Source of the DNA: Siphonodentalium dalli
Lineage: Eukaryota; Mollusca; Scaphopoda; Gadilida; Siphonodentaliidae
Length of the DNA stretch: 64,000 bases
Direction of reading: 5' to 3'
Assembly (NCBI GenBank): GCA_032622095.1
Contig: CP136061.1
Location: 2,852,001-2,916,000 of the forward strand
The notes beneath the pieces were generated by a model, which saw only the letters and a program-made list of their open reading frames with translations, ran no database searches and was not told the origin of the DNA. Position 1 is the stretch's first letter, and each line of letters begins with the position of its first letter. A program made the translations under genes and the position numbers. Shown one piece after another: positions 14,101 through 28,300 of the stretch.

Positions 14101-17100
14101 CCCGTTGTATAATGACACTATCATATGCCTTTATGACCATAATTGAAACCCATCAGGGCTCATCGAGTGTCTTTTGATCAATTATTATCACATTTCACCA
14201 GTTCCAACATGACATGTACAACTTCCCTATCAACAATGTTGTCTAAATTGCCAAAACTGAGTGCATTTATGATGTTGCTTCATATCTGAGGATACCGTGG
14301 GGTGTAATTTCATTGATTGCTACCACGCATCAAGGGTCAAAATACAATACACATTTCTCCCGACCAAGGCCTCAGAAAGTGTCTTTTCATCTATTTTTAT
14401 CATATTTCATGAGTTCCAGCATGGAATGTTCACCTTCACTAGCTAAACTGTTCCCTAAAATTGCATATGGACTACATATGGACTGTGGATTGATCTCTAG
14501 GGACCCAATGGTTGTAATTACATATATTTTTTAAACACATGGAGCTTAAGACATGAAATTTACAATTTTCCTGACCAAATTATGACCTACAATACACTAT
14601 GAGTTCCCTTTATGTTCATAACTCAGTCATAAGGACTCAGGAAGTGTCTTTTTATCCATTTTATCACATTTCATGGGTTCCAACATGAAATGTTTACCTT
14701 CACTGCCGACATTGTGGCCTACAATTGAAAACTTGAGAACATTTACGCTGTGTCTAGGCGACCGATGGGGTGTAATTACATTGATTGTTAAAACACATGT
14801 AGGATAAAATATGAAATTTACACTTTTCCTGACCAAATTATGGCTTACAATCTAGTATGAGATGCCGTTGTTGTCATAACTCAAAGTCATCAGAGCTCAT
14901 TAAGTGTCTTATGATGCATGTTTATCACATTGGATGAGTTCCAACATGAAATATACACTTTCCCTGGCAAGAATGTTGCCTAAAATTGCATAATTGAGTC
15001 AATTTATGCTCTAGGTTAATGTCTAGGGACACCACTCCCATGTCCCTTAATTCATTTTTTACCACAGATGAAGGGTCAAATATGAAATACATATTTCTCC
15101 TGACCAAATTATGGGGTACAATGGCACTATGAGATGACTTTATGTTCATAACTCAAATATATGAGGGCTCGTGAAGTGTCTTTACATCTATTTTTATCAT
15201 ATTTCATGAGTTCCAGGATGAAATATTCACCTTCACTAGCAATATTGTTGTCTAAAATTGCAAACGTTTTCTCAAAATATGAGATATTGCGCGAACTGTT
15301 AGGGAGCTAATTGATTTTTGTGTCAAATTTGATCCAACATAGACGAAAACATTCAATAAATTTGAAGGACTTACTCGAAAACTTTAATTTTATTGTTTTT
15401 TTTTTATAAATGTGAGGGTTATTTTCACACTAGCTCTTGGATATTCCTTCTTATGTCATCGTTTTTGTTTCAAAGTATTTGTTTTTTGTTGATAATTGAC
15501 AACCCTGCATTATTTTGATCGAGAATGAAAAACAAAATATTGTATTTTTATGCATTGGTTCGTTATGGTCCTAATATGAAACATTTTAACTCAAATGCTA
15601 TATTATTTCGGTTAAATACAAGCTATGTTAACATTATTCTAGGAAATATTAATTTCTGCATCATTATATTTGCGATGATGAACACATTCACACATTAGAC
15701 CGAATGGATTCGCACAAAGCCTTCCTTTATTATAAGACTTCGATAGAAATTATATACGTTTTCTCAAATTATAAGATTTTGGTCCAAATTTCATTTAAAT
15801 ACTTGATTGTTGCTTCCAACTGTATTTCAAATAGACGAAATATTTCCATTTTATTTAAAACAGACGAAATATTTACAATGCTTATCAAGTAATTACATTG
15901 TTCTTCGATATTCGTTGTTAGATTATGGTTTTCTAACGTTTTATGAAGAGTAGTACTCAAAATTATATATTCCTTTTTTTTCTGTCAGTGTAAAGAGGCA
16001 ACATTCTGCATATGCATATCTTAAAGAGTGCTTATATACTTTAACACTAAAGTATACATCATAACCCACATATTTGAACACATTACATTCGTGCATATAA
16101 TGGCATATTGATAAGACACACCGGACCACCATAGATCTTATAGCGTATGTGGAACTGAATAGTTAACTATAGTAGAGGGCCTTTTTACTTGATTTAACAG
16201 TGAAAAGGGCACTTAATGTACATCATAATATAACGCACTAATATGTATTGGATTTGCTTTAAGAAACACGGACGTATACATAAATCAGATACGCATACTT
16301 AGAACACATTCACTTCGTGTATATACTGAAGTATACCACGTATATAGTCCACAAAGACATAGCCCTGCATGTGAAAACTCAGTTTAACTATACATTAAAG
16401 AGCGTTTATACGTGATTTACCTATGAAAATGGAAATTTTTATAGATCATATCACATAGAGGTACCGTACTTGCTTTAAGAATATGGACAGTTATAGGCAC
16501 AATCATAACAACAATGGAGACCGGCGTTCTTACACAGAAATCAGTAATGTATGCACTAAAATGGTAACAACAATGAAAATATACACTGTGTGAACTGCCA
16601 TAGACATCAGAACTATTAAGAATTTATGAGTTATCTCGCTTGTTTAGTTGCGATACATGATGCAATAATTTGAGTTACCAACAATAAAACAGTATTGACG
16701 CTATATATTCTCCATATACCGACGGTTTTAGACTATATTTCTACTAATAATGCTATTAAATGAACGACAATTAAGAGAAATGAACTATGAATGCATATAT
16801 GAAGTCAATATGTATACACGCGTCCACATAGCATGCCTTTTCCAGACCAATGTTTGATACCCCCCGTATAAAATAGAGCGTTTTGAGAAGAATATGTGAA
16901 ATTAATATGCACATGTGTTCACATGGTAGGTCTTATCGTCATATGAAACTGCCACGTAGTACATGCTTTGTTTCCTCTGTATAACAGACTAAATGTATAG
17001 GATGTACAATACATATAATTGGTGAAAAGAATACATGAAGTAAGTATTTATGCATTAGTCTACACCATATGGGCTCTTTATTGTCTCCATGTAATGGAGA

Positions 17101-19342
17101 TTTTAGACTAAATTTCTTCTAATAATGCTATAAATGAACGATAATAAAGAGAAATGAACGATTAAAGAATACATCAAGTAAATATGTATACACGCATCCA
17201 CATAGTAGGTCTCTTCCAGACCAATGTTTTGATGCCTCTGTATTAACAGAGAGCTTGGAGTATATACGAATGAACGGTAAGGAATATGTGAAATTAATAT
17301 AGACATGTGTTCGCATAGTAGCCCTATCGGGGGCATGTTTCCTTAAATGGTAGCAATAATGAAAATTCACACTGTGTATTACAACCCACTCAAGGCTTCA
17401 GAAATATTACTAATTTTTGTAATCAGTTGTGATCAGTTGTCTCGCTTGTTTAGCTGCGATACATGATTCAATAATTTCATTTACCGCCAATAAAGCAGTA
17501 TTGACTGGTATTGACGCATTATTTTCTCAATATAACGGCGAGTTTAGATTCCTACTAATAATGCTATAAATTAACGACAATAAATAGAAATCGACGATTA
17601 AAGAGTACATCGAATAAATGTGTATACACGCCTTCCGCTCGTATGCCTTTTCCAGACCAATGGTTGATAACCCCCTACATAATAGAGCGTTTTGATAAGA
17701 AAATGTGTCCACATAGTAGGCCTTTCGTGACATGAGACTGTCACTTGGTACAGACTGTCACTTGGTACATGCTTTGTTTCCTCTGTATAACAGCCTATCT
17801 TGATGGGAGTTATAATACATATAATTGATAAAAATAATGCATGAAGTAAGTATTTATACACTAGTCTACATAATATGGGCTCTTTAGTTTCTCCATTTAA
17901 TGGAGATTTTAGAGTAATAATATGAATGAACTATGACTAGAATACATCGAAGAACCAGACACCAATGCCATACTCCTACCATCCATGGAGCAATTAATAT
18001 ACATGATATAAGACATAAAATACAACAGACAGTATCGAATGCAACCGCTAAGGTATCATATGAATGAACCGTCATACACAATGATGTTACAACCAAAACT
18101 GCCTTATGGACGAAATACTGGAACTGATTATACATTTGATACCCGACATGTCATTCCACTCTATACATGGTCAGTTCGATATCTTGCGAAAGTGACGTGC
18201 ACCTTTAAGGTATGTGACCAAAATGTGTTGTATTGTATTCTATATGACCATTTCTGCAGTAAATAACGACACATCATTACTAGTGGGACTATGTGTGAAG
18301 CTCTTTGAATTAAATGAGCTTACTATGGTGGACATGTTTAACCAGATACGTTCTTCAAATAAGAAAATGTTGAGATTTAAATTGAAGCTTAATTAGCCCT
18401 TCAAGCTTTCCAAATCAAGGTTATGGCGTGAAACAACCTGGAGAGAAAGATTTTATTTAGTTACTAATGTGGGTTCAAATAGAAACACATGGCGAAGGCC
18501 ATGATTCGAGCCTGTATGGCGCTTCATAGCCCAATAAAGGCGCGCCGATGGGTGTGGTTAACTTTAATATGTCATGTGTAGACCAGAAGCCACGAGGAAC
18601 CCATTGCTGTCCATGTCTGTACCCCATATATACTGCTATATGCAGTCGACCTACCCAGGACCTCAGTTTCTCCTTTCCTGTATGGCTATTCCAAACCCAT
18701 TTAGTGCAATGCGTTTGAAAATATACAGAGCGTTATTAAGAAGGATCGCTGATGCGTATAATATAACCAATATTTAGTCAAAATTTTAAGAAAACCCATT
18801 ATTGAAACATTGCGTTTGATAGTGTAGGGATTTGACCATATAATGGTTATCAGTGAAGTGATGACATGTGCACTAAATTACCTCAGTCAGTAAAGGCTAG
18901 TTCAGACCATATGAGAACCACACTCACCACCCATGCCTATACCCAAACAAACACCATGGCGACAGCGAAACACTACGAAGCTTCTCCCCACACGGACACT
19001 GTTGTCTTCCATGGATAATTTCTGATCCCATGTTGAGACCAAATTTTAGCCAAAGGGATCCCGTGGTTTCTGAGAAAATTATATTACAATTATGTACGGA
19101 TGACGGACGAAGAGTGATTGGTTTTAGTTTCCACACAGATGTGTACCAACACGTTTTGAGACTGATATAGATGAAGTGTCCCTTTTATTATCGTTACGAT
19201 GTGAAGTTGGCTAGTTCATACCCGTAGTATCAGTTTCACTGGCCAGTGTCACTTAGAAACAATATTACGGATCATTGTCACATACAAAGGTCTTCAAAGG
19301 GAAGTCTATAATATGAGTAATATTTTCGCGGGCTTTTAAAGT

Positions 19343-19393
<51 letters not shown>

Positions 19394-22300
19394 GGTGTGG
19401 CTTCACATTAGCAAAGATGTCCCAAGGAACATGCACACCATGAAAGGAGGAAATATTAATAATCAAGGATGTATTCTAAATACAGGGGGAGGGGGTAATT
19501 TAATTTGTTACAGTCAATGGAGCGATTAGGAATGAATAAATTATGGAAAACAAGATGTGAAGAGGCCTATATGACATCTGTAGAGCGTGCTACCTATATG
19601 CCATCTGTAGAGCGTGCTAACGGATTTAGTCATAAAAAGAGTAATATCCAAGATGGATGCCTCGTTCAAATTCTATAGAGCCCATCTGGAGGTGCTACTA
19701 AACAAGGAATTTTTTCAAAAACTTGGAGATGAAAGTGGATATTCGAAGATTATGAGGGATTAGAAGTTGTAAGAAAAAGAAGAGCGAATAAAAACAGGAA
19801 GTGGTAGATAAAAAAGAGGGATAAAAAAAAAGATAACAAAGAAAAAATTATAAATAAATAGAGGATATCCACCCTTTTTCAGTGGATATGGGTTATATCT
19901 CATGAGTGATGACAAAACATTGAATTTCCACGATATGATCAAATAATAAGCATGTGATACAACGTTTAGCCGATGGGTGTGAGTCAGCCGGTAGGTTTCA
20001 CGAGGGATTGCGTCAGATTCCAATGACTCAGGCGTTGCGCCGGAAGTAGGGATTGCGCCAGATTCGAATGACTCAGGCATTGCGCCAGAAGTAGTGATTG
20101 CGTCAGATTCGAATGACAGGCATTGCAGGAGGCAGTGTTTCTTATGGGCTGGATCTTATTCTAGGGTTTAGGAGACGTGTGTAGACCACTCAATATCCCC
20201 TCAGGTGTAGTGTGGAACCCTTAGAAGTGGCAGTGGGTTAGATATATTAAAAGACAGTTAATTTTAATTTAATTTTAAATTATTTTTGAATTTTAGAAAA
20301 AGTTGAAGTTTTTTAAGTTTTTCATATTTTTTTAATTTATGAATTTTTTTCTGTTTTTCATTTTTGTTTCTTTTTGAAAAGTTTTTTAAGTTTTTTGAAA
20401 TTTTTGAGTATTTTGAAGTTTTTGAACTTTTTTGAAATTTTTTGAGATTTTTGAAGTTTTTGAAATTTTTGAAATTTTTGAAGTTTTTGAAATTTTTGAA
20501 GTTTTTGAAATTTTTGAAATTTTTGAAGTTTTTGAAATTTTTGAAGTTTTGAATTTTTTGAAGTTTTCAATGCGAGTGTCACTTTAACATTATCCCATTG
20601 GATATAACCAACGGGTCATGTCCGGACATGCACAACCGGCATACAAATAGACCATGATGCAATGCGTGGGCGGAGAATATAGGTCAAACTCCGACGGGAG
20701 TACTGCATATAGGTCGTGTACTTCGGATAGAGTTATCGTTCCTGAAATGAGACCAAACAGGGTGGGTATCATCAGATCGATACTGATTGATTGATTGACA
20801 GTTCTATTTGGCATTTATGCAAATGAGTGGAAATGTATATGTGTATTCCAAACAAGATGTATGACCATATGCAAACGTTGTAGACGTGTATAACCGGGAA
20901 TGACATGGTCATTGGTCGCCGTTGGCTACGGCCGCAAAGTAAAGTAAATGAGTATGCATAACATAATTATATTCATATGCATGTAGTATGTACGTAATAT
21001 CCCTGGCTAAACCAAACATATAAATGCTATTTCAGGGAAGAGCATTGTTACAGGAGAGCAACGAGTTTCCAGTTGCCTTTGCCGCTATTGTTAATGCATG
21101 TAATTTGCCTTTGCCGCTTTTGTTAATGCATGTAATTTGCCTTTGCCGCTATTGTTAATGCATGTAATTTGCCGCTATTGTTAATTCATGTAATTTGCCG
21201 CTTTTGTTAATGCATGTAAGTTGCCGCTATTGTTAATGCATGTAATTTGCCGCTATTGTTAATGCATGTAATTTGCCGCTATTGTTAATTCATGTAATTT
21301 GCGGGGGAAAATCACGACTGTTCCGGAAAATAGGAAGCATGACGAATGTGGAACATTCATTTTTTTAGAAAATATTTGCCGATTCACAAAACAGCTTTGA
21401 CCTTAACTGATTTTCCAATGTTCTAGTGGCATACAAGTTCCAGGATCTATAAATGTGTATAATAAACACACAAAGCTGTTTGATTTATTGGAATGGCTTG
21501 AATGATTAGTACACAACTCGGCAATCTGTAGTTTCGCGCACAGAAGAATGTCCCTAATAAATAGACCACTCAATATCCCCTCAGGTGTAGTGTGGAACCC
21601 TTAGAAGTGGCAGTGGGTTAGATATATTAAAAGACAGTTAATTTTAATTTAATTTTAAATTATTTTTGAATTTTAGAAAAAGTTGAAGTTTTTTAAGTTT
21701 TTCATATTTTTTTAATTTATGAATTTTTTTCTGTTTTTCATTTTTGTTTCTTTTTGAAAAGTTTTTTAAGTTTTTTGAAATTTTTGAGTATTTTGAAGTT
21801 TTTGAACTTTTTTGAAATTTTTTGAGATTTTTGAAGTTTTTGAAATTTTTGAAATTTTTGAAGTTTTTGAAATTTTTGAAGTTTTTGAAATTTTTGAAAT
21901 TTTTGAAGTTTTTGAAATTTTTGAAGTTTTGAATTTTTTGAAGTTTTCAATGCGAGTGTCACTTTAACATTATCCCATTGGATATAACCAACGGGTCATG
22001 TCCGGACATGCACAACCGGCATACAAATAGACCATGATGCAATGCGTGGGCGGAGAATATAGGTCAAACTCCGACGGGAGTACTGCATATAGGTCGTGTA
22101 CTTCGGATAGAGTTATCGTTCCTGAAATGAGACCAAACAGGGTGGGTATCATCATCGATCGTCACGACGGCCCAAGGAACTCATCGATTCGTCAATGTAA
22201 ATATTAGAAGATCCCGTGCAGAATAGTCTCCTAACACTAGGTTTGGTTTGGGAATTTCTGCACTTTGAGCACTACATATTCTCTGAATGTTACCCACATG

Positions 22301-25300
22301 GACGATAAGGCGATTTCAGGCCAGCCGTGTGACATGCCCATACATATTATACAATACATCAATATAGTGAATATACATTAAGTGAATGTGATATGAAAAC
22401 AATTATCAACACCATTACACGTTGAACTGTACGTGGGAACATGGATTGTTAAAATACCTTATTCCATGCAATTCGCTGGGAGGATAAGCCTTCTCTTCAG
22501 AATGAAAGACAAAATTGTATTATGCGCATTGTGAAGTGTGTTGTAATAAGCATCGTTTGCTGGGGATCAATGTAACCAGACATGTGTGATATGTATCGTA
22601 AATACATCCACCCATTGTACATGCTGTTTTGAAATATGTTATAAATGTTATGTGTTGTGGTTATCCGTACTGCTAACACATTTACATCATCAATGTACAA
22701 TATCATGTTCTTATTTTGTGTTTAATTTAAGGCGAAATGGGCAAAAGAATCCCCGTGCTACTCACACGACAACCACTGATCAAGGTGTGTTACATATCCT
22801 CAATCTTAATAATATTCCTATATAACTCTGCAATTCTTTCCGAAGAAAATCTACTTGGCGTCACTGATTGGAAATTAAATACATATACACCATTTCAAAA
22901 ATTAGCAGATGCCTGTTTCGAAAGTCAGTAGATGATGGCACAGGGGTGTGAGCCCGCCATACTTAGATGATATCACTTGGTTTGTTTGATATTGCGTCCG
23001 ATATCAGCCCGTGGTAACCTCATACCAACCCGTGACCGAAGTTGATCAATTTGCCAACAGCTTCGTGTTTTGTTATATTTTTAATTATTAAATATATATA
23101 TATATATACTCTGCAAGGTAAATAATTGGGCAATACTACTGCCCATTAGATGACCATTGTATGTTACTTTACACTCGGAAAATGTGTTAAGATCACAGTT
23201 TTGCTGAGAGATATGTATGTGGAAATATGGATTAAAATGCCTTATTAATTAACTTAGAAAACAAACTTTTTCATTCTGAACACAATATACATTGTTTATG
23301 ATGCGCATCTCGGGATACCTCACATGTGCCCTATATGTATGTTTATGTTCCCAGAGAATCAGTCGCTTAGGACATGTGCACATTTACACATTCTTCATTC
23401 CAGCTCGAATAACGTTCTTGTCTCGTTCCAGAGATCCAACTGTCAGTTCTGGACTGGCGAATAACAATCGAACAACTGGGAGGTTATATCAAACATCTCT
23501 CATTGGGTACAAATTATTTTCAACAATTCAAGGTAATTGTTATATTATTCAAGGATTGCAATAGGTTCCTCCGTAAAAATAACAATTGTGGTAGATTGGC
23601 AATAGCATTAAAGTAAACGCACAGTATGTATGATTATTGTGCCATTACACCAGTCCCTACTCACAGATGGCATCATATATGGTGTTATAGCTGACAAAAT
23701 GACAAAGCATACGGAATAATTATGTCATGCAATTATCGAACATTAAGAAAATTAAAAGTCAATATCGACTTCTAGATTTATACAGCTTGACATTAAGATA
23801 CTTTTTATCATTGTAAGAATATACATTGTTTTACCTGGGAGACCACTGAGCTTGTATTCACCAAATGGGTTTGTTAATCTTCCAGGTAGTTTATAACGGG
23901 TTTGTCCAATCAAGGGGTTGTATCAATCAGTTGGTGAATACGAGCCCCGGTATTCCTAGCTTATAGCGCTATTTGTTTTATTATCTGAATAAATTACACA
24001 CATGAGTTGCCAGCCTCTTTCAAAAGCCGACGAAATCATTTGCGCTATATTCATTAATTCAAGATTCAATATACTTTATTTGATTTTAGTTCAACATAAT
24101 AATATTCGCAAATATAGTTTTACCAGATTGTGCGTTTGAAAGCTGTTTTGTTTGCGTGGTAAACGTAACGTTTGTATAACATAATGCATATGTTTGAGCT
24201 TCTGCTTTGTTTGCGTTATGTTATACCTAAAGTTTGGATAACATAATGCATATTTTTTCAGTTGCTGCTTGTTTTGCGTGGCAAACCTAATGTTTGGCAG
24301 TATAATGATCTTTAAAACGCCATTTAAAAATATATCGTTTGCACAATTTAGTCAGTGTAGTAAATGTGTCGCACCACAACAGCTTAATGTGAATGCTATT
24401 AAATGTTAAATGAATGTCACGTGTTTTTGTTTTATTTAATTGTGTATAGAAATACAACTGTTCATATTTTTATTTATATTATATTTGTGATTGATCATTT
24501 TCACATAAAAGTCGATGAATTTCCTCGGGATTGAACTCTTTCTCCATCGGTCATAGTAAAAACTGCACCATTACAATGGTACTATTGACATCAGTTAAAA
24601 CAGTACTATTGCAATGGTACAATTGCCATCAATATAGTAACATGTCCTTTCCACAACTGTTCGTTAATGTAGTATCCGGAATCGCGGATCCGATGTGGGT
24701 TCAGTTATACGTTGCTGCTCTTTATTGTGACTTTATATCGCATCAAAACACAAGTCACGCACGTGTCATTCATGAGTGTACGTTGTCTTGAAACGAAATA
24801 TGGAAGAGAGCTGTATGAGTAATTACATTAGCAGATAAAACGTGCACAACTATTGTTAATTATATAATATCTACTATCACTATCAGGATAATATTGTAAT
24901 GCTATGTATCACTTCTGATCTATCAGACAATATAGACAAAGATTTGACATATATAATAACATATGTTTCTTAGAAACTGACACAAGGAGCAGTGAAACCC
25001 TGCATAGCAGCCAAAAATAATGTCAAATCAAGGAATCTAAAAGGGACAAGGAGGATATGTACATGTGAGTGAACCAGTTAATATTTAGTTGTTATCTTGA
25101 TACATCCAGATTGAATTGACATTGACACGTTTGATTGTTGCTAGTATTAATAACTGATGTCCACTGGATTCCACCCAATTAAACTTTAAAACATGAGACC
25201 TGCAGTCCTTCAAAATATCACATCCCGTACATTAATTTATGTTACAAATAATTAATGTGCACATTGTCTGCAGAGAATAAATGATTCAATTGGACAAAAA

Positions 25301-28300
25301 TACATTGTAATGTGATGTCATAAAATACATACACACCTATACGTGTTCCCTGGGCTAGTATTGTTTAATGAATCACCACAATGTCAATTATATGACTTTC
25401 CTACGATTGATGTGTGTATGATGTGTGCATGTTTGCGAACCGATATATTGTAATGATGTCTCATTTATTATTATTTGATACCATTTATTTACTTATAATC
25501 GTATTGTAATGAATTCATATATGTTGATACCAGAGCCAATAACAAGCAACTTCCTCTGGACTCAACAAATAAATTATTCAAGAGAAACGAGAATTACCTT
25601 CATCTGAAATATCATTGCCCACATCGTCTGCTGAAATCATTCAATCTGTGCGTGACTGCTTGGAATCTAAGAATATGTTGGGTAGAACATCAGCGTGCTG
25701 CATAGGTTAATTGGTTTATGGATCATATGTAATGATTTTGATGAAATTTTAAAGAGAATAATATTCAGTGAGTTCATTTTGCTTTCTTTAATCATTGCTA
25801 ACATAAATGCAAACCCTTTTCTTCAGATGACCACACACGAGTCATCCTCACAGACGATGAAGAGCCTCGATTCGTGAATGCGTCATACATTAACGTAAGT
25901 CTTCTGTTCACGTTCAACATATTTAAAAAAAAAAAATTTTGGTTCACGCCACGACATACACCCACTGTCATATCTGAACTCTGTAAATGTGGTTGTGGAC
26001 TAAAGGCCACCAGTCCATGACATGTATATACAGTACACGTAACGTAAATTATACTGCGGTATGGTGCAACTGATTGTCAGACCATGCCATGTATATACAG
26101 TACACGCAACGTAAATTATACTGCGGTATGGTGCAACTGATTGTCGGTCCATGAAATGTATATACAGTACACTTAACGTAGATTATACCGACGTACGGTG
26201 CAAGCGATTGTCAGTCCATGTCATGTATATACAGTACAGGCAACGCAAATTATACCGCGGTATGGTGCAACTAATTCTCTGTACATGACATGTATATACA
26301 GTACACCTAACATAAATTATACCGCGGTACGGTGCAACTGCTGGTCAGTCCATGACATGTATATACAGTACATGTAACGTAAATTATACCGCGGTATGAT
26401 GAACCTGATTGTCAGTCCATGACATGTATATACAGTACACCTAACGTAAATTATACCGCGGTATGGTGCAACTGATTGTCAGTCCATGACATGTATATAC
26501 AGTACACCTAACGTAAATTATATCGCGGTATGGTGCAAATGATTGTCAGTCCATGCCATGTATACACAGTACACGTAACTTAAATTATACCACGGTATGG
26601 TGCAACTGATTGTCAGTCCATGCCATGTATACACAGTACACGCAACGTAAATTATACCGCGGTATGGTGCAACTGATTGCCAGCCCATGCCATGTATATA
26701 CAGTACACGTAACGTAAATTATACCACGGTATGATGAACCTGATTGTCAGTACATGACATGTAAATACAGTACACCTAACGTAAATTATACCGCGGTATG
26801 GTGCAACTGATTGTCAGTCCATGCCATGTATATACAGTACACATAACGTAAATTATACGGCGTTATGGTGCAACTGATTTTCTGTCCATGCCATGTATAT
26901 ACAGTACACGTAACGTGAATTATACCGCGGTATGGTGCAACTGATTGTCCGACCATGTCATGTATATACAGTACATGTAACGTAAATTATACCGCGGTAT
27001 GATGAACCTGATTGTCAGTCCATGACATGTATATACAGTACACCTAACGTAAATTATACTGCGGTATGGTGCAACTGATTGTCAGTCCATGCCATGTATA
27101 TACTGTACATATAACGTAAATTATACTGAGGTATGGTGCGACTGATTGTTAGTCCATGACATGGGTATACAGTACATCTAACTGTAATTTATACCGCGGT
27201 ATGGTGCGACTGATTGTCAGTCCATGACATGTATATAAAGTACACTTAACGTAAATTATACCGCTGAACGGTGCAACTGATTGTCGGTCCATGACATGTA
27301 TATACAGTACACATAACGTATATTATACCGCGGTATGGTACAACTGATATTGGTCCATGCCATATATATATGTGGTTGTGGACTAAAGGCCATCAGTCCA
27401 TGACATGTATATACAGTACACGTACCGTAACTTATACCGCGGTATGGTGCAACTGATTGTCAGTCCATGCCATGTATATACATTACACGTAACGGCAATT
27501 ATACCGCGGTATGGTGCGACTGATTGTCAGTCCATGACATGTATATACTGTACATATAACGTAAATTATACTGAGGTATGGTGCGACTGATTGTTAGTCC
27601 ATGACATGGGTATACAGTACATCTAACTGTAATTTATACCGCGGTATGGTGCGACTGATTGTCAGTCCATGACATGTATATAAAGTACACTTAACGTAAA
27701 TTATACCGCTGAACGGTGCAACTGATTGTCGGCCCATGACATGTATATACAGTACACGTAACGTATATTATGCCGCGGTATGGTACAACTGATATTGGTC
27801 CATGCCATATATATATGTGGTTGTGGACTAAAGGCCATCAGTCCATGACATGTATATACAGTACACGTACCGTAAACTATACCGCGGTATGGTGCAACTT
27901 ATTGTCGGTCCATGCCATGTATATACATTACACGTAACGTCAATTATACCGCGGTATGGTGCGACTGATTGTTAGTCCATGACATGGATATACAGTAGAT
28001 CTAACGGTAATTTATACCGCGGTATGGTGCGACTGATTGTCAGTCCATGATATGTATATGAAGTACACTTAACGTAAATTATACCGCTGTACGGTGCAAC
28101 TGATTGTCGGTCCATGACATGCATATACAGTACACGTAACGTAAATTATACCGTTGTATGATGCAACTGATTTTCAGTCCATGCCATGTATATACAGTAC
28201 ACGTAACGTCAATTATACCGCGGTATAGTGCCACTGATTGTCAGTCCATGCCATGTATATACAGTACACATAACATAAATAATACTGCGTTAAGTTGGAA

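Larger units (their letters stand above)
13738..21563 (-). repeat. Right arm of 15.7-kb palindrome
   Basis: Reverse complement of 5883-13712. Single-base differences were seen at, for example, 14443 (partner near 13007), 14571-14575 (partner near 12877), 15311 (partner near 12139), 19049 and 19621. It ends at 21563, where AATAAATA stops matching the left flank and continues into GACCACTC. Confidence 0.95.
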
